DNA from: Ramazzottius varieornatus
Taxonomy: Eukaryota > Tardigrada > Eutardigrada > Parachela > Ramazzottiidae
Assembly (NCBI GenBank): GCA_001949185.1
Contig: BDGG01000004.1
Location: 352,793-416,792, forward strand
Reading direction: 5' to 3'
Length of the DNA stretch: 64,000 nucleotides
The position numbers and the translations under genes are program-made. Positions 25,367-36,269 of the stretch are shown in pieces. The notes beneath the pieces are model-generated. The model saw only the letters and a program-made list of their open reading frames with translations, searched no databases and had not been told where the DNA came from. The first letter of the stretch is position 1. Every line of letters begins with the position of its first letter.

Positions 25367-27084
25367 CCTTTTTATCTGAGTTTCCCGATTTTCTATTCTT
25401 CTTCTGGTTTTACTCATGGTTTGATTTTCGCGCATCATTGTAAAAATATGTCAAGTGTGTAAAATGGTTGTACAGAAGTTAATATCGTGAGAAGATCATC
25501 AAATGGCTGTCTTTGCGTCATAAACCCGCGGTTTCTTGCATCGCTTCAATGATTTGTCATATTACTCCGGTGCCGTAATACCTCCGAAGCAAAACAGCTC
25601 GAAAAGTCATTTGGGCGATCAGGAGGGAATTTAGCATACGCGCGCGAAAAGCGTAATGATCACTAACGATGCCGTTGTGTTTTGACATTATATTGACGGT
25701 AATTACGGAGAGACAAGAGGCGCTTGTTTATACCTGTCTCCCGTCGAAAGAATGCTCTTTCTTTCTCGCATCGTTATGATCAAATACCGCTGACAGTCTC
25801 CCATACAAATGAAAACGGCGCACTTTGATCTTTATTGCCCAACATATCATCGCGCCCAATTGCCGAATACTTAACAATAGATCATAGTCATCATACCTTC
25901 CTTTGAAGTTCTCTGAACATCTTGTTTTTCTCCGCTTTTTTTCCATGAGCGACGCGTGATGCTAACGTTTGTCCACTGAGGGCAATAACACCACGCCCCA
26001 AAGAAGAGCCAACAGCTGCGAAGCCGATTACGAGAGTATAACATTGATGTTTCTGGCATCACAAAAGATTCTCGATACTCCCTTTCGCATCATTCGAGGT
26101 CGGTTAAGTTACCAAATCTGCATTAGACGTAGTGGTTTTTAGATATAAAGATATATTAGACTAAGATGCTCCTAACATATGGGAGGCTGGATTACGAAAC
26201 GTACAAGTCTGATATCTCAAGTGACTCACTCTTGTAGGCAATAACTTTGATAACGCGCGCCACTGGAGATGACGATTTCGCACATGGCGTTTGCCGGGAT
26301 GCGCAATTTTGGCCCTGCAGTGCAATTCTCTTTTTCCATGTTTCACGTCCAAAGCGGGTTTGGATTCGGGCAAGAATAAGTGCGAAGTTGTGCTCGCTCC
26401 AACTTGTTTGATGGAGGTTTCGGAAATGAGGAGGGGTATTACGCAGCTTTAACGGCCGATTTTGCTGATAGGCGAAGCGCACCGGCCAACCGCCGAGGTT
26501 AAACGATTCATTTTGGAGCAGCAACTCCAATGAGTCCTTTGGGATCGACATCACTCGGAGGAAGTAAGTCATTTGTGGGAGCTTTTGGCTAATATGCGAG
26601 CATGAGTCCAAAAGGGAGAGGCCTGTGTGCAATTTGTCAGCAATGTAGGGCTATCGTGACGGCACATCGCCCATTGAATCTCATTTGATCATTAACCACC
26701 CTTTGATCTGACTTATGACACAATATCATCACGTCAATCATGGAAATATTGGCGTCGCGCAGGGATTTATTTGAAGAAGAGGGCAGAGAAACTAAAAATC
26801 ATATCGGATATTAATACAGATAATAAAGTCAGATAAGGACTGACTAATGACAAAAGCGGCTTCAACTCAACGACAATTCATCATGTCGATAGCCATCCAA
26901 TTTTAAAACTGCCAAAAGACTCGAATAAGGAAATCGAATCGAACTTCCGCGTCGTGGAGAAGCTCACCAGGGACAAAAAATTTATCGAGAAGATCAAAAT
27001 TCCAGAATACAGTTTAAAGGAAGTCAATTTTGATTCTGTAATAGGTTGATTTGTTTTTGGTATGATACTGGTTATTTAAATAGA
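25367..27084. other. Intergenic between convergent mtm and even-skipped
   Basis: No gene is supported. It is AT-richer than its flanks. A short, coding-like Lys-rich frame at about 26912-27048 has no start or splice context and was not called. Confidence 0.5.
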
Positions 27085-28202
27085 TTAGTCTTCCCGACGG
27101 CCGAGCAAAGCTTGGAACAGCGGCGTTCTTTGTGGTGATTTCTCACAGTCGATCTTCGGGCTTCGGCTTGAGGTGACCTTTGGGCTCCACCGGTCACACG
27201 TCGAACCTCCAAAAGCTGGTGGAGGAGAGTCCATGGACTTCGTTGGAGGAAGTGCTTCGTGTCGTGGGACGAAGGGGTACGCGCCGGGAAGGGAGAAAGG
27301 ACTACTGTGAACTGTCGGTCGTCCGTAAGCGGCTGTAGCGCCCGGGTACATGCCGTAAAAGGGGAAGGGTGCGCTGGACTGAGGAACACAGGCCGAAGCA
27401 GCCGCGTAGCGTTGAAGAGTGTTGTTGGAAGCCAAGTTGAACATGTAGGCTGCGAAATGAGGATCCGCGTAGGGCCAAGAGATCGACATGCGCTGACGTT
27501 TGTCTTTCATGCGACGATTCTGGAACCAAACCTACGGAAGACAAATTTTTGAGTTACAATGTGATTTCGACCAGTCAAAAATTGTAGGAAAAGACTGTTC
27601 GTAGGACAGAGTAGATAGATATTTTGATCTGAAGTTCACTTGCGTCGAATACATAAAAATCTTCTACCCGTAGCATTTGGACACTGTCCATAATTATGTA
27701 AACCTTGACGTGGAATTTGCGCAGACCAAGGGATTTTCCAACATACTAACTTAAAGTAGCATTACCACGAAGTGATCTGTTCATTCTACCAATCCAAGGT
27801 CTTGTGCAATCGTGTTTTGCAAGGAACATGAGATTACCTTTATGGTGCTCTCCGGCAAGTTTAAACTGGCAGCCAGCTCACAGCGTCGCGGCCGAGAGAC
27901 ATAGTTTTCGCGCAGGAACTCTTTTTCCAGCCGAGAGATTTGGTCTCGACTGAATGCTGTGCGGTATCGACGGATGGGATTGTTTGGGTCGTTGATGGAA
28001 CATCCTAAAAATTCAAAGCAGACCGTCAGTAAAGTTCGCATCAGTATTTCCACGGCGGTCGTCTAGATGACCATTTGGAGTAAGAGCACTAAACAGGCTG
28101 AAGGGTTGACCTACCGGTTAACTTCTCGGAACAGTCGGTTGGCTCGTTGAGGTATTCCCCATCACATTCCGTCGTATGTGGAATTTCGGCGTCATGAATC
28201 AT
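27085..28202 (-). CDS. eve: Even-skipped / Evx homeodomain transcription factor
   Basis: Three exons (28202-28115, 28004-27838, 27531-27085) sum to 233 aa. The homeodomain has the Eve-specific R-R-Y-R-T-A-F start, [14 protein letters not shown] and [15 protein letters not shown], followed by the family's S-I-S-W-P-Y-A-D extension. It carries Gln at position 50, which specifies TAATnG/TAATTA-type sites. An intron cuts the homeobox immediately before VWFQN. The C-terminus is short and rich in Pro, Ser and Tyr. Eve proteins are repressors acting in segmentation and in neurons. The protein is shorter than insect Eve but near the size of nematode VAB-7. A further upstream exon cannot be ruled out. 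Confidence 0.95.
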
Positions 28203-30950
28203 GGTAGAAAATTGCCGAACGCGAATGCGTCGAGCGCAAGAAATTTCAGCTTTGGCCACGAACACCAGCAAGACCTGAATCGAGGTTTCAGCAAACTCAG
28301 ACGCCGGTGGGAACTCGATTTGTAACACTGGAGAAGTTTCATTTGAGTTTGAGTCTTTTTATCTTCTTGAGGAAAGGTGTGCTTATTCGCCTTATTGTAG
28401 GCGTGGCATACAATAACTTTACGCGCTAGGAATGGATTGCACTTTGAACATGGATACCGGGGTCTCTCGTCGTCCGCACACTGATACCAAGTCTTGCTGA
28501 TACACAAGTGTACGAGAATGGCAGCTTCAACTTCATAAGCCACCGCCCAGCACGAAGTATTCATTTGGTGAAATGGTCGGAAGCACCCAGATCATAATCG
28601 TGCTAGCGAGAGAGGATTATCAAGGCGGGCTTATGGCTCTTCATAACGACCAATAACTTCATCGATCGGCAAGCATGTTCGAAGAATCTCAAGTACTCAA
28701 AGCAGCACCACCATCGAATGTACTGGCGACATCAACGGTGGTGTACATTGATTTGCAATTTCAACATCTTTTTTGGCGTATCTGACAGGGCAGCTGATTA
28801 GATACAGTAAAGTTCAGAACCCTTTCGCAGGGGTGATCGACTAGCCAGTTTTTGATTTCAAACAGCTCTCACGAGGTCAACAGTACACCGTTGCGGCCTC
28901 ATGATGAAAAACGAGCAAAACAACCGTCATAAACGTTGATTGTCGTTTAATAAACTGTGCAATATTGTCGAGCACATAATCCATCATAATGACCGAATGC
29001 TTTTTTTGACGCCAAGCCGTGTCCCAGTAGCTCCTGCGACCGTCTTTATGACCGTCATTCTAGCTGCGACATCTGCTCGGCTAAGCCGGCCTTGATGGTG
29101 TCGTTAAGCGGCGCTCCATGATCATGGGGCGCTGTAAAAGCCCAAAAGGCTTCGCCATAACATCATTGCCTTATAACCCGATACCTATCAAAGCTAGAAC
29201 TATCCAGACCATTGTACGCCTTTTCCGGAAAGAACCTCACCGTCATCAGAAGGCGGAACGGCAAACCAAAATGTCGGTCGTTGAAGAGGCTTCTTGGTTT
29301 CATCCAAATTCAAACATTTATTGTTGTCTTCCGCACCATGGTTATTCGTTTGAAACTCCCTGTCCAGGCAACTGGGATGTCTCTGGCATGAGGGTGTATG
29401 GTCGCTTCATGCGACCGGAAGATCGGTATAACTTAACGACGAAGATTTTAACAAGTTGAGTAGTTTGTTGAAGCGTCATAAATATTTGTCTCAATTGAAT
29501 TGACGCGTCGCGAAGAGGTCTATGATTGAACTGAATAGGTATGCGATACTTTATGATACCCCATCTGTGCAAACCATTGAAAATTCTGCTGTACTGTCTA
29601 ACCCGCTGCGTCCGATGCCAAACTGCATCATGACCCAGATAATGTTGTACATTGATATCCTTTCGTGGTCCAGAAGTCCTCCCGTATGTTCCACGTAAGC
29701 AGATATCACAAGTATTTTGTGTTGAAAAGAAACGCACACGCACGATGGAAAATTATGAGACAATACAAATTATGGGATAGGCCTTTTCGCTACGACGGTA
29801 CGGGAGCACATACGTACGCGACCGATTCACAGTAATATACTTTTCGACAATTTTCTACAGTCGAATTTCCATTTTGCCGTCCTTTCCGCCTGTCCCATAA
29901 TTTCCTATCGTGCGTGTACCAATGCCAATCCATAAACAACTCGTTCGGTAAAGAGGTGTGCGACCATGGGAAACCTCTGATTTCTTCCTCCATTCCCTGC
30001 TCATCTTGTTCTTCGTGACCATTCTATAGACCCCACCTGCACGTACAAAAGCCATGATACCACAACGCAGTTGTTCGAGTTTCTGATAATTTTTCGCTCT
30101 TTAAAGCAACGCCACACGACTGATGTGATAGGCAAGCTATTGCAGGGTGTTCCCTATAAGCAGCGAGGGCGCCACTGCCTCCTGGTATAAAGATCGGTAT
30201 GCGCGGTCTCCGTACCGGCGGTCGGCGGGCGACGTGATTACCTGAACGGAGATGATGGCAATTAGTAGGGAGAAGATTGTTTACAAAGATGCCGCTAATG
30301 AAAGGAAAGGCCGGGTGTTGAGACCAGGTAGTAAATATAAAACTTTACAAGCACGGACAGGACAGGAAGCTCCAAGCTGTCTCTCCCACACTCACCGTCA
30401 TGTTTACTCCGACCGTTCATTGAATCTTAACAGCTTGATTGCTGTGCTCTTCGTGTCCGCTCTTTCAATCTGAGTACCATCAGACACTGCTTGTAGGCAG
30501 AATTTACGATTTGTTCCTGTTTGAACCACAAAGTCGGATCACTCTAAAAAAATCCAAATAATTGGCGGAAGATTCTGGTTCAGCTAGAGTTTCAGGATGT
30601 GTTTCTACCCGGAGGATGTGTATGTTGGAGCATCCGCGTGGGCCGAAAAGCTGATGAGATATATCCTCTTAATCGGCAGCTGAATATCATCAATGTTCGA
30701 AAATAGAATCAGGTTCTAATCTAGGAGCGACTAATGTACAGTATATGCTCCGATACGCCCTTCGTGAGCCAGAAGAGGCCAGCACAAACAAGACCAAATC
30801 TAACACCGCTGTCGACTCGTACCATTATATCCAGTCGAGTACAGGTTTGAAATAGTTATATCAAGAAAACTAGAATGAAAACCAGAATGAAAACCAGAAT
30901 GAAAACCAGAATGGAAAGTTGGGGCTGTCGGAGAAAATCAGGAACAACTC
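28203..30950. other. Upstream region of even-skipped, no gene recognised
   Basis: About 2.8 kb lie upstream of eve without any supported exon chain, which is where cis-regulatory elements of a developmental homeobox gene would be expected. I could not identify individual enhancers. The 30865-30912 stretch is a 12-bp tandem repeat. Confidence 0.45.
30865..30912. repeat. 12-bp tandem repeat (AGAATGAAAACC)n
   Basis: About four copies of AGAATGAAAACC lie head to tail, the first slightly diverged. Confidence 0.85.
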
Positions 30951-30999
30951 TAAGAGATCGTCAATAGATGAAAATCGATTTTTTGAAAGGGTAGTGACA

Positions 31000-31420
31000 A
31001 GTTTGCTTGAACGGGCTGTAGAACATGGTCAGCGCCCCGTGGTAAGCGGTCGAGATGGCCATCGAAGTACAGTTTCGGTAACCGGTAATGCGGATATAGC
31101 TAGCGCTGGTACCACTCGCCGATGCAACTGGAACCACGTTCTGTAACACGCTGTTGGGTATCTGGAAAAAGAGCGACGAGAGCAGGTGAACAGTAAATCA
31201 ACCGTTGCATGATCCTTGCCCACAACGACTGACCACCAACAGTCAGTATGCAACTACTGGAGAATCCAACGGTAAGCGGTAGTACATAGCGTCCATGATC
31301 ACACCGGAAGCAGACAACATGTGAGTAGACCCACACTGACGGACTGACCTAGATAACGTGATGGCAACTTATCTTGTGTTTCTTTTGGCGGTAAGAGTAG
31401 TAAGATCATTCTCACGCTGT
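31000..31420 (-). pseudogene. Decayed GPCR copy (TM4-TM5 region)
   Basis: Read on the minus strand, this parallels the intact receptor at 32.3-33.3 kb. A segment beginning M-W-V-Y-S-H corresponds to M-W-I-Y-L-H of the intact copy, and Q-R-L-I-Y-C to Q-A-L-I-Y-C. The DNA blocks GGTAGTACAT and (G/A)ACAGTAAATCAA occur at matching spacing. The frame is shifted and stopped repeatedly, and the TM1-TM3 part is largely unrecognisable. It is a tandem duplicate that has lost function. Confidence 0.75.
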
Positions 31421-32335
31421 ATGACGTCACTGTGACATAAACACATTTTCACTCGGAAGTCCGAACCACTGGAGAATATTTTGACGTAGCGACCTGACCA
31501 CTGGTCCGACGGTTGAATGAACCTTACCATCGCGCTTCCCGATGTTTGGTACGCCCTATTACAGGGGGTTTCCAAGTAAACTGAACCGTTTTTGCCGTTT
31601 CGTGAAAATCCGGTTTGTGATCTGATTTCGTTGCCTTACGTACCGCTCACTAGATGGAGTGTTCTCTGAACTTGCGACTCTATGTGTTTTCCTGCAATCA
31701 TCATTTATTTGGTTGATTGGAAGAATTCATTGGCAGAATTCACAGGGAAGAAAGGTATCAAATAATAAGGATAGTAGGATGGATAAGTCCAAAGCCACAG
31801 TGGTTGACAAGTGCGCATCTTTCTAGAAAGCTCTGAATCCGCTGAATATAAATTAGGCGTGCCTCTGGTATCATGCAACACAGGAAGGTTATTTTCCTCT
31901 GGTAAGTTGCAGCGTCATCCCAAAGTAATTCGACATCAGCCGGTGCAATTAGACCATCCATATGGGACATACAGTAGTTCCGACACTTATGGTGAACGGC
32001 TTGTATACAGGTAGCTTTCATAACACGTCTACAGTAAACCATGAATATTTCCGGTGTCATGTGCGAAGTACGTGCCGCGGGCACCGGCGTTCGCGTAATT
32101 ATGGTTTTCCAACCGTGTTTTGCTCGCTCGCAGAGTCAAGCATCGTGGAAATTTAATATTGTTTCACTGTGGAGTATTTATTATCCGATTTCTACGGGTT
32201 CTGTTGGAACCGTCCCCAGCTACGCTCACGTGTGCGTACAGAGAGGGCTGTATGAGTATCCCTGGAGCAAACGACACAAGACACAACGTGTCAAACTCTC
32301 AATTCAAATAAATATAGATTAGAACTGGTGCTGCT

Positions 32336-33307
32336 TCAGCACCAGTTAAGACATGAACTCTGAAAAGCTCTGCGTATGTCCGCAGACGCTAGAACGAAAA
32401 TAATGGGGTCTAGCAAGGTTATCAACTCGAACAAGATGTTCGCTACTGTGTGCAAGCTCGGGATGATGTAGTCAAAGTATAGAAGACTAATGAAAAATAC
32501 CGTCAGGGGCCCATAACAGATCAAGACACAGCACGTCATCAACGTCAAAATCAGAAAGCCATGGTTCTTGCCCAGAGCTGCCCCGTTCCGTTTCCCGATC
32601 ACCGAACTTCTGGTTGTAGCTGTAAAAGTACGACGACAAGCAGGCTTCACCGACAGCGGGAATACCCGGACGCGCCATTGTAAACACATCTTGATGCAGA
32701 CAACAGGATAGGTAACAAGTACCACCGAGATCGGTAAACAGTAAATCAAGGCTTGAATAATATAGGCCCACCACAACTGAGCTTGTGCGTTGAAGATACA
32801 CCCGGCGGTTAGTGTTGGACGGTAGTACATCGCGTCGCTGACCACACCCGGAAGTAGGAAGATGTGCAGGTAGATCCACATGGAAACACATACTGTGATC
32901 GCGTACTTCCGGGTGTGTTTTTGGTGGTAGGAGCGAGGACAGGCAATAGCCCATAGGCGGTTGAGGGCGATCACCGCATGAGCGTTGTACATGGCGCCCT
33001 GGACAACATAGACACAATACAAGGAAACCGTACAGGAACTCCAGCTGGTCCACCATCTGCCGTGTAATTCGTTGACTAGATCGATGGGATAACGTAAAGC
33101 TATCTCGATCAAGTTGGCGATGAAGAGGTTGATCATGTAGATGGCGAAGGGCGAGCATAGCGAAGGTTGGAGAACGTACAGAGCGAGGACGCTGCCGTTG
33201 GTCAGGAAACCGGCTACCATTATGAATAGCGATAACCACGAGGTTGACGACCAGTGAGGATCGGAAGTGAGGTCTTCTGTTGAGTTGGTAGAGTTTGGGT
33301 CCATCAT
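32336..33307 (-). CDS. Class A GPCR, orphan, intronless, 323 aa
   Basis: A single open frame has seven hydrophobic segments. The N-terminus is short, with N-S-T and N-S-T-N-type glycosylation sites. A TM1 Asn-Gly, the Cys before TM3 (SSCTVSLYCVYV) and A-L-N-R-L-W-A-I at the TM3 end (D-R-Y variant) follow. ECL2 has a Cys (AGCIF). TM5 contains L-P-I-S-V-V-L-V-T-Y-P, TM6 L-I-C-Y-G-P, and TM7 L-L-D-P-I-I-F, with a C-terminal Cys (possible palmitoylation). It is complete and uninterrupted, so probably functional; the ligand is unknown. It is related to the receptor at 15-16.3 kb, but that gene has an intron after TM4, so this copy could be a retrocopy or an intron-loss paralogue. A decayed sister copy lies 1 kb away. 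Confidence 0.87.
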   Translation of the reverse strand: MMDPNSTNSTEDLTSDPHWSSTSWLSLFIMVAGFLTNGSVLALYVLQPSLCSPFAIYMINLFIANLIEIALRYPIDLVNELHGRWWTSWSSCTVSLYCVYVVQGAMYNAHAVIALNRLWAIACPRSYHQKHTRKYAITVCVSMWIYLHIFLLPGVVSDAMYYRPTLTAGCIFNAQAQLWWAYIIQALIYCLPISVVLVTYPVVCIKMCLQWRVRVFPLSVKPACRRTFTATTRSSVIGKRNGAALGKNHGFLILTLMTCCVLICYGPLTVFFISLLYFDYIIPSLHTVANILFELITLLDPIIFVLASADIRRAFQSSCLNWC

Positions 33308-33971
33308 CCAAGTAAATATTTTGCTATCTTTTTTTACCGAAGAAGCAGCAGTAAAATCATGTAACGAAGGGTGAATGTTGGTCTTTCCAGCGGGAACAAA
33401 CTTCCTATGTTAAGCAGACCGTTTCCTGCGGACTTGATAACATGAGGCAAGGAATGGTCCATACACGGACCCTCAAAGCGATATGGTTATCCCATCCGAG
33501 CATTGTTATAGATCTGGTCGAAACGGATGCTTCCTGAGCGCGTTTGTTCACACATCGAGATGGCTAATTGAAACTCGCCTCTGGATATTACCCGTCGTCT
33601 AATCCCTGAAGAAGACTCTTCTATATCATGGCTGTGGGAGTCATTATTGGATAACAGGAAGCACTTGGGTGGTGGGGTTATTCATGCAACGTTATTTAAC
33701 TATTTGCAATCCCGGCATCATGATCACTAGCTACCCAAACATTCATGTAAAAACTGGTCGGTTAACTCGACCTCGAGTCCCATTATCGGCGACATATATA
33801 CTATTCAAATTGGAAATGTGTTAACTTATCTGGAACTCTGAATCGCCAGAATTTATTACGCCATTGAAAATTTCTTTCGCACTCTTCCCCGTACTGTATA
33901 TGATAAAGAAAATCTTTGGGCAACTTTATAGCAGACAGCGGAGCACAGTAGTGGGGCAAACTGGAAATTTT
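33308..33971. other. Intergenic, no gene recognised
   Basis: This is the upstream side of the intronless GPCR and the 3' side of the secreted repeat protein, both on the minus strand. Nothing coding was seen. Confidence 0.5.
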
Positions 33972-35220
33972 TTAACCCAAGTGACTGTTCTTTTCTTTCT
34001 GCATTACGACCTTCCCCGTTTGCAAATTACCGGTTATCTCTCCGCCAGCCTGTGTCGCACCATCAGTAGTGGGATTCTGGCCAGTTGCCGAATTTGCGCT
34101 TAGACCCGAAGCCCGCGTTCGGTCGGCGGTACTTTCTTGGTTCGCCTGATTGATGCTCGTTGACTGACTGTTGCCTCCGGCACCGGCGTTACCTGCTGCA
34201 GCAGCGTTACCCTGGGAAGCTCCTTGCTTCTGGACTTGTTGGCTCCCTTGTTGCTGATTGTTAGAAGAGGAAAGGCCCTGGTTTGAGTTAAAACCTCCCT
34301 GGTTGAGATTGGTGTTGGGACGGGAATTCAGGTTGAGGCCGGCACCACCCTGAAATCCACTGTTCAGGTTGCTGTTGAAGCCTTTGTTCTGGCCAAACGT
34401 GTTACCGGAGTTGAGACCAGATCCGACAGCTCCAAATCGTTGGTTGTTGTCGCTGCTTTGACCGAACATGGTGTTCCTCATCTGCGAAGCGGACTGCAAC
34501 TGACCCCCAGCCTGAGCAGCTCCTCCAGCGTTGGAGCCCTCTGTTCCCTGAGCTTGGTTGTTGGAAATACCCTGAGCGCGACTACCGCTCTCGTCCGCTT
34601 CCTGGTTAGCCTGGTTCAGGCTTGACGAGGAACCCACTCCACCAGCGCCGGCTTGACCTGCTGCGGCTCCCTGACCTTGAGCCTGGTTCTGCTTTTGGCC
34701 TTGCGAAGAAGAAGCTTTTTGGTTTAAGTTGGTGTTGCGCATGCTGTTCTGACCGACGTTGAGGTTCGATCCGACAGCGCCCAATCGTTGATTGATGTTG
34801 CTATTACTGTTCTGCCCCATCATGTTAGCCTTCATCTGGGAGGCGGACTGAAGCTGACCCCCAGCCTGAGCAGCTCCTCCAGCGTTGGAGCCCTCTGTTC
34901 CCTGAGCTTGGTTGTTGGAAATACCCTGAGCGCGACTACCGCTCTCGTCCGCTTCCTGGTTAGCCTGGTTCAAGCTCGACGAGGATCCAACTCCACCAGC
35001 ACCGGCATTTCCCGCAGCGGCACCCTGACCCTGCGATTGCTGAGTCTTCTGACCTTGTTGGTTGGAGTTCTGGAGATGGGTACTCGACTGCACTGCAAAG
35101 AAGATAAATCAAAATCGGATTCAGTAGAAGGGTCGTGGCAGTATACTGGGTCTGTTACTTACGAACGGCACAGTGGACGATGGCCACGCAGGCAAGGAGG
35201 ACTGCAACTCGGGACAGCAT
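33972..35220 (-). CDS. Secreted Gln/Asn/Gly/Ala/Ser repeat protein, 392 aa
   Basis: Two exons (35220-35163, 35092-33972) sum in frame. Exon 1 encodes a clean signal peptide, MLSRVAVLLACVAIVHC. The mature protein is of very low complexity and lacks cysteine after the signal. It is built from three repeats of ~100-110 residues, each containing G-A-A-A-G-x-A-G-A-G-G, S-S-S-S-L-N-Q-A-N-Q-E and G-G-A-A-Q-A-G-G-Q-L-Q-S. Repeats 1 and 2 are nearly identical and repeat 3 is diverged. Between them are N/L/F-rich linkers (NLNQ, GFNSN). It should be exported, disordered and prone to hydrogen-bonded assembly, as in silk, glue, cuticle or egg-coat proteins. No family was recognised and the role is unknown. 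Confidence 0.8.
34501..34618. repeat. 118-bp exact repeat in the secreted repeat protein (copy A)
   Basis: Identical base for base to 34855-34972, including synonymous positions. The flanking sequence diverges immediately after GCCTGGTTCA. Confidence 0.9.
34855..34972. repeat. 118-bp exact repeat in the secreted repeat protein (copy B)
   Basis: Exact partner of 34501-34618. The identity extends through third codon positions, pointing to recent duplication or gene conversion rather than protein-level selection alone. Confidence 0.9.
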
Positions 35221-35345
35221 GTTGCAGTACGTGGTGAGGAAAAGCTCTGTGGATAGAAATCTGCTGTAGAACACTAATGGTACGTTATAACGCTGAACAA
35301 CATCCACTCATATTCAAGACGTGACGTACGGAAGACTTCAGCTGT

Positions 35346-35358
35346 GGATATATTTATG
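35346..35358 (-). promoter_or_regulatory. Possible TATA box of the secreted repeat protein gene
   Basis: The minus-strand reading is CATAAATATATCC, about 130 bp upstream of the start codon. This would leave a 5' UTR of about 100 bp. It is a match by motif and position only. Confidence 0.4.
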
Positions 35359-36269
35359 TTATTCTAGCCGGTAGGCCTTTGGGCTCCTTTGTTGTTTCGC
35401 TGTTGCTCGCATCAACCGGAAACCAACATGAGTTATCACCAAAAAATAAAGTTGTCTCCGAGAATTTCCTGCAGGTCGGTGTATTAGTACCATACCGGCT
35501 GCTTGAAAAGTCGGCATTGCTACCGGTAAACAGTACCGGTAAACATGTTCCATTCGTGATCGCTAATGACACTGTTTACGAAAACACTGCACACCGCAAG
35601 TATCGCCTGGAATCATTAAACATGGAAAAGCTTCAAAAAATCGCTAGCCGCCGCCATGTTGGCACCACGATGGCAAGGCCGGAAAAATATCCATGATTTA
35701 TTATCGCCTAACTGTGGATATTAAATAACAAAGTTATGCACTGTATTGTTCAAGACCGTCGATAAATCTTGTACTTTTACTTGGGATAGCGCTGCGCCGA
35801 CGGCAGACTACTCATCGATCCATCCAGGTTAGGTTGCAGCCACATGAATTTCTTCCTACGCGACGGCTGACAATACTGTAGTGGAAACACTCATCAGGTT
35901 GTTGCACAGCTTGTGTCGTCTGATGGCCAAGCCAATCGAAAAACCGAGGCTTCTTGACTGGTCTGGCATAAGGCACATCAGTGGCGTCGGCCTACAAAAT
36001 GAACGGCAAAGTCCTTCATTCTAGCATATTTCCGACAATTGCATCTTTCTTCGTTCTGCCAAACACACATCTAATCGAGCCAAACCCAGAAGCGACTATT
36101 TGCACCGAATTATAGTTAACAGAAATCGGGACTGCGCAACAAAATTTTTACAGTCACATTGATACTACCGAAAAGGAGAAGTCTCGGCAAACAGATCGGA
36201 GAAACAGCAACCAAAACTGATCAACGAGATAGTCTAACAGCAAAGATGAATGAATGCCATTTCACAGTT
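35359..36269. other. Intergenic, no gene recognised
   Basis: I see no supported coding sequence between the secreted repeat protein and the 3' end of NAD synthetase. Confidence 0.5.

Noticed and set aside
26912-27048. Lys-rich, coding-like plus-strand frame upstream of the eve 3' end
   Set aside because: An in-frame stop lies directly before it, there is no start or acceptor, and no family was recognised. It could be a remnant but cannot be supported.
32487-33311. 274-codon frame rich in Arg and Pro over the GPCR
   Set aside because: It is an out-of-frame shadow of the intact receptor on the same strand.
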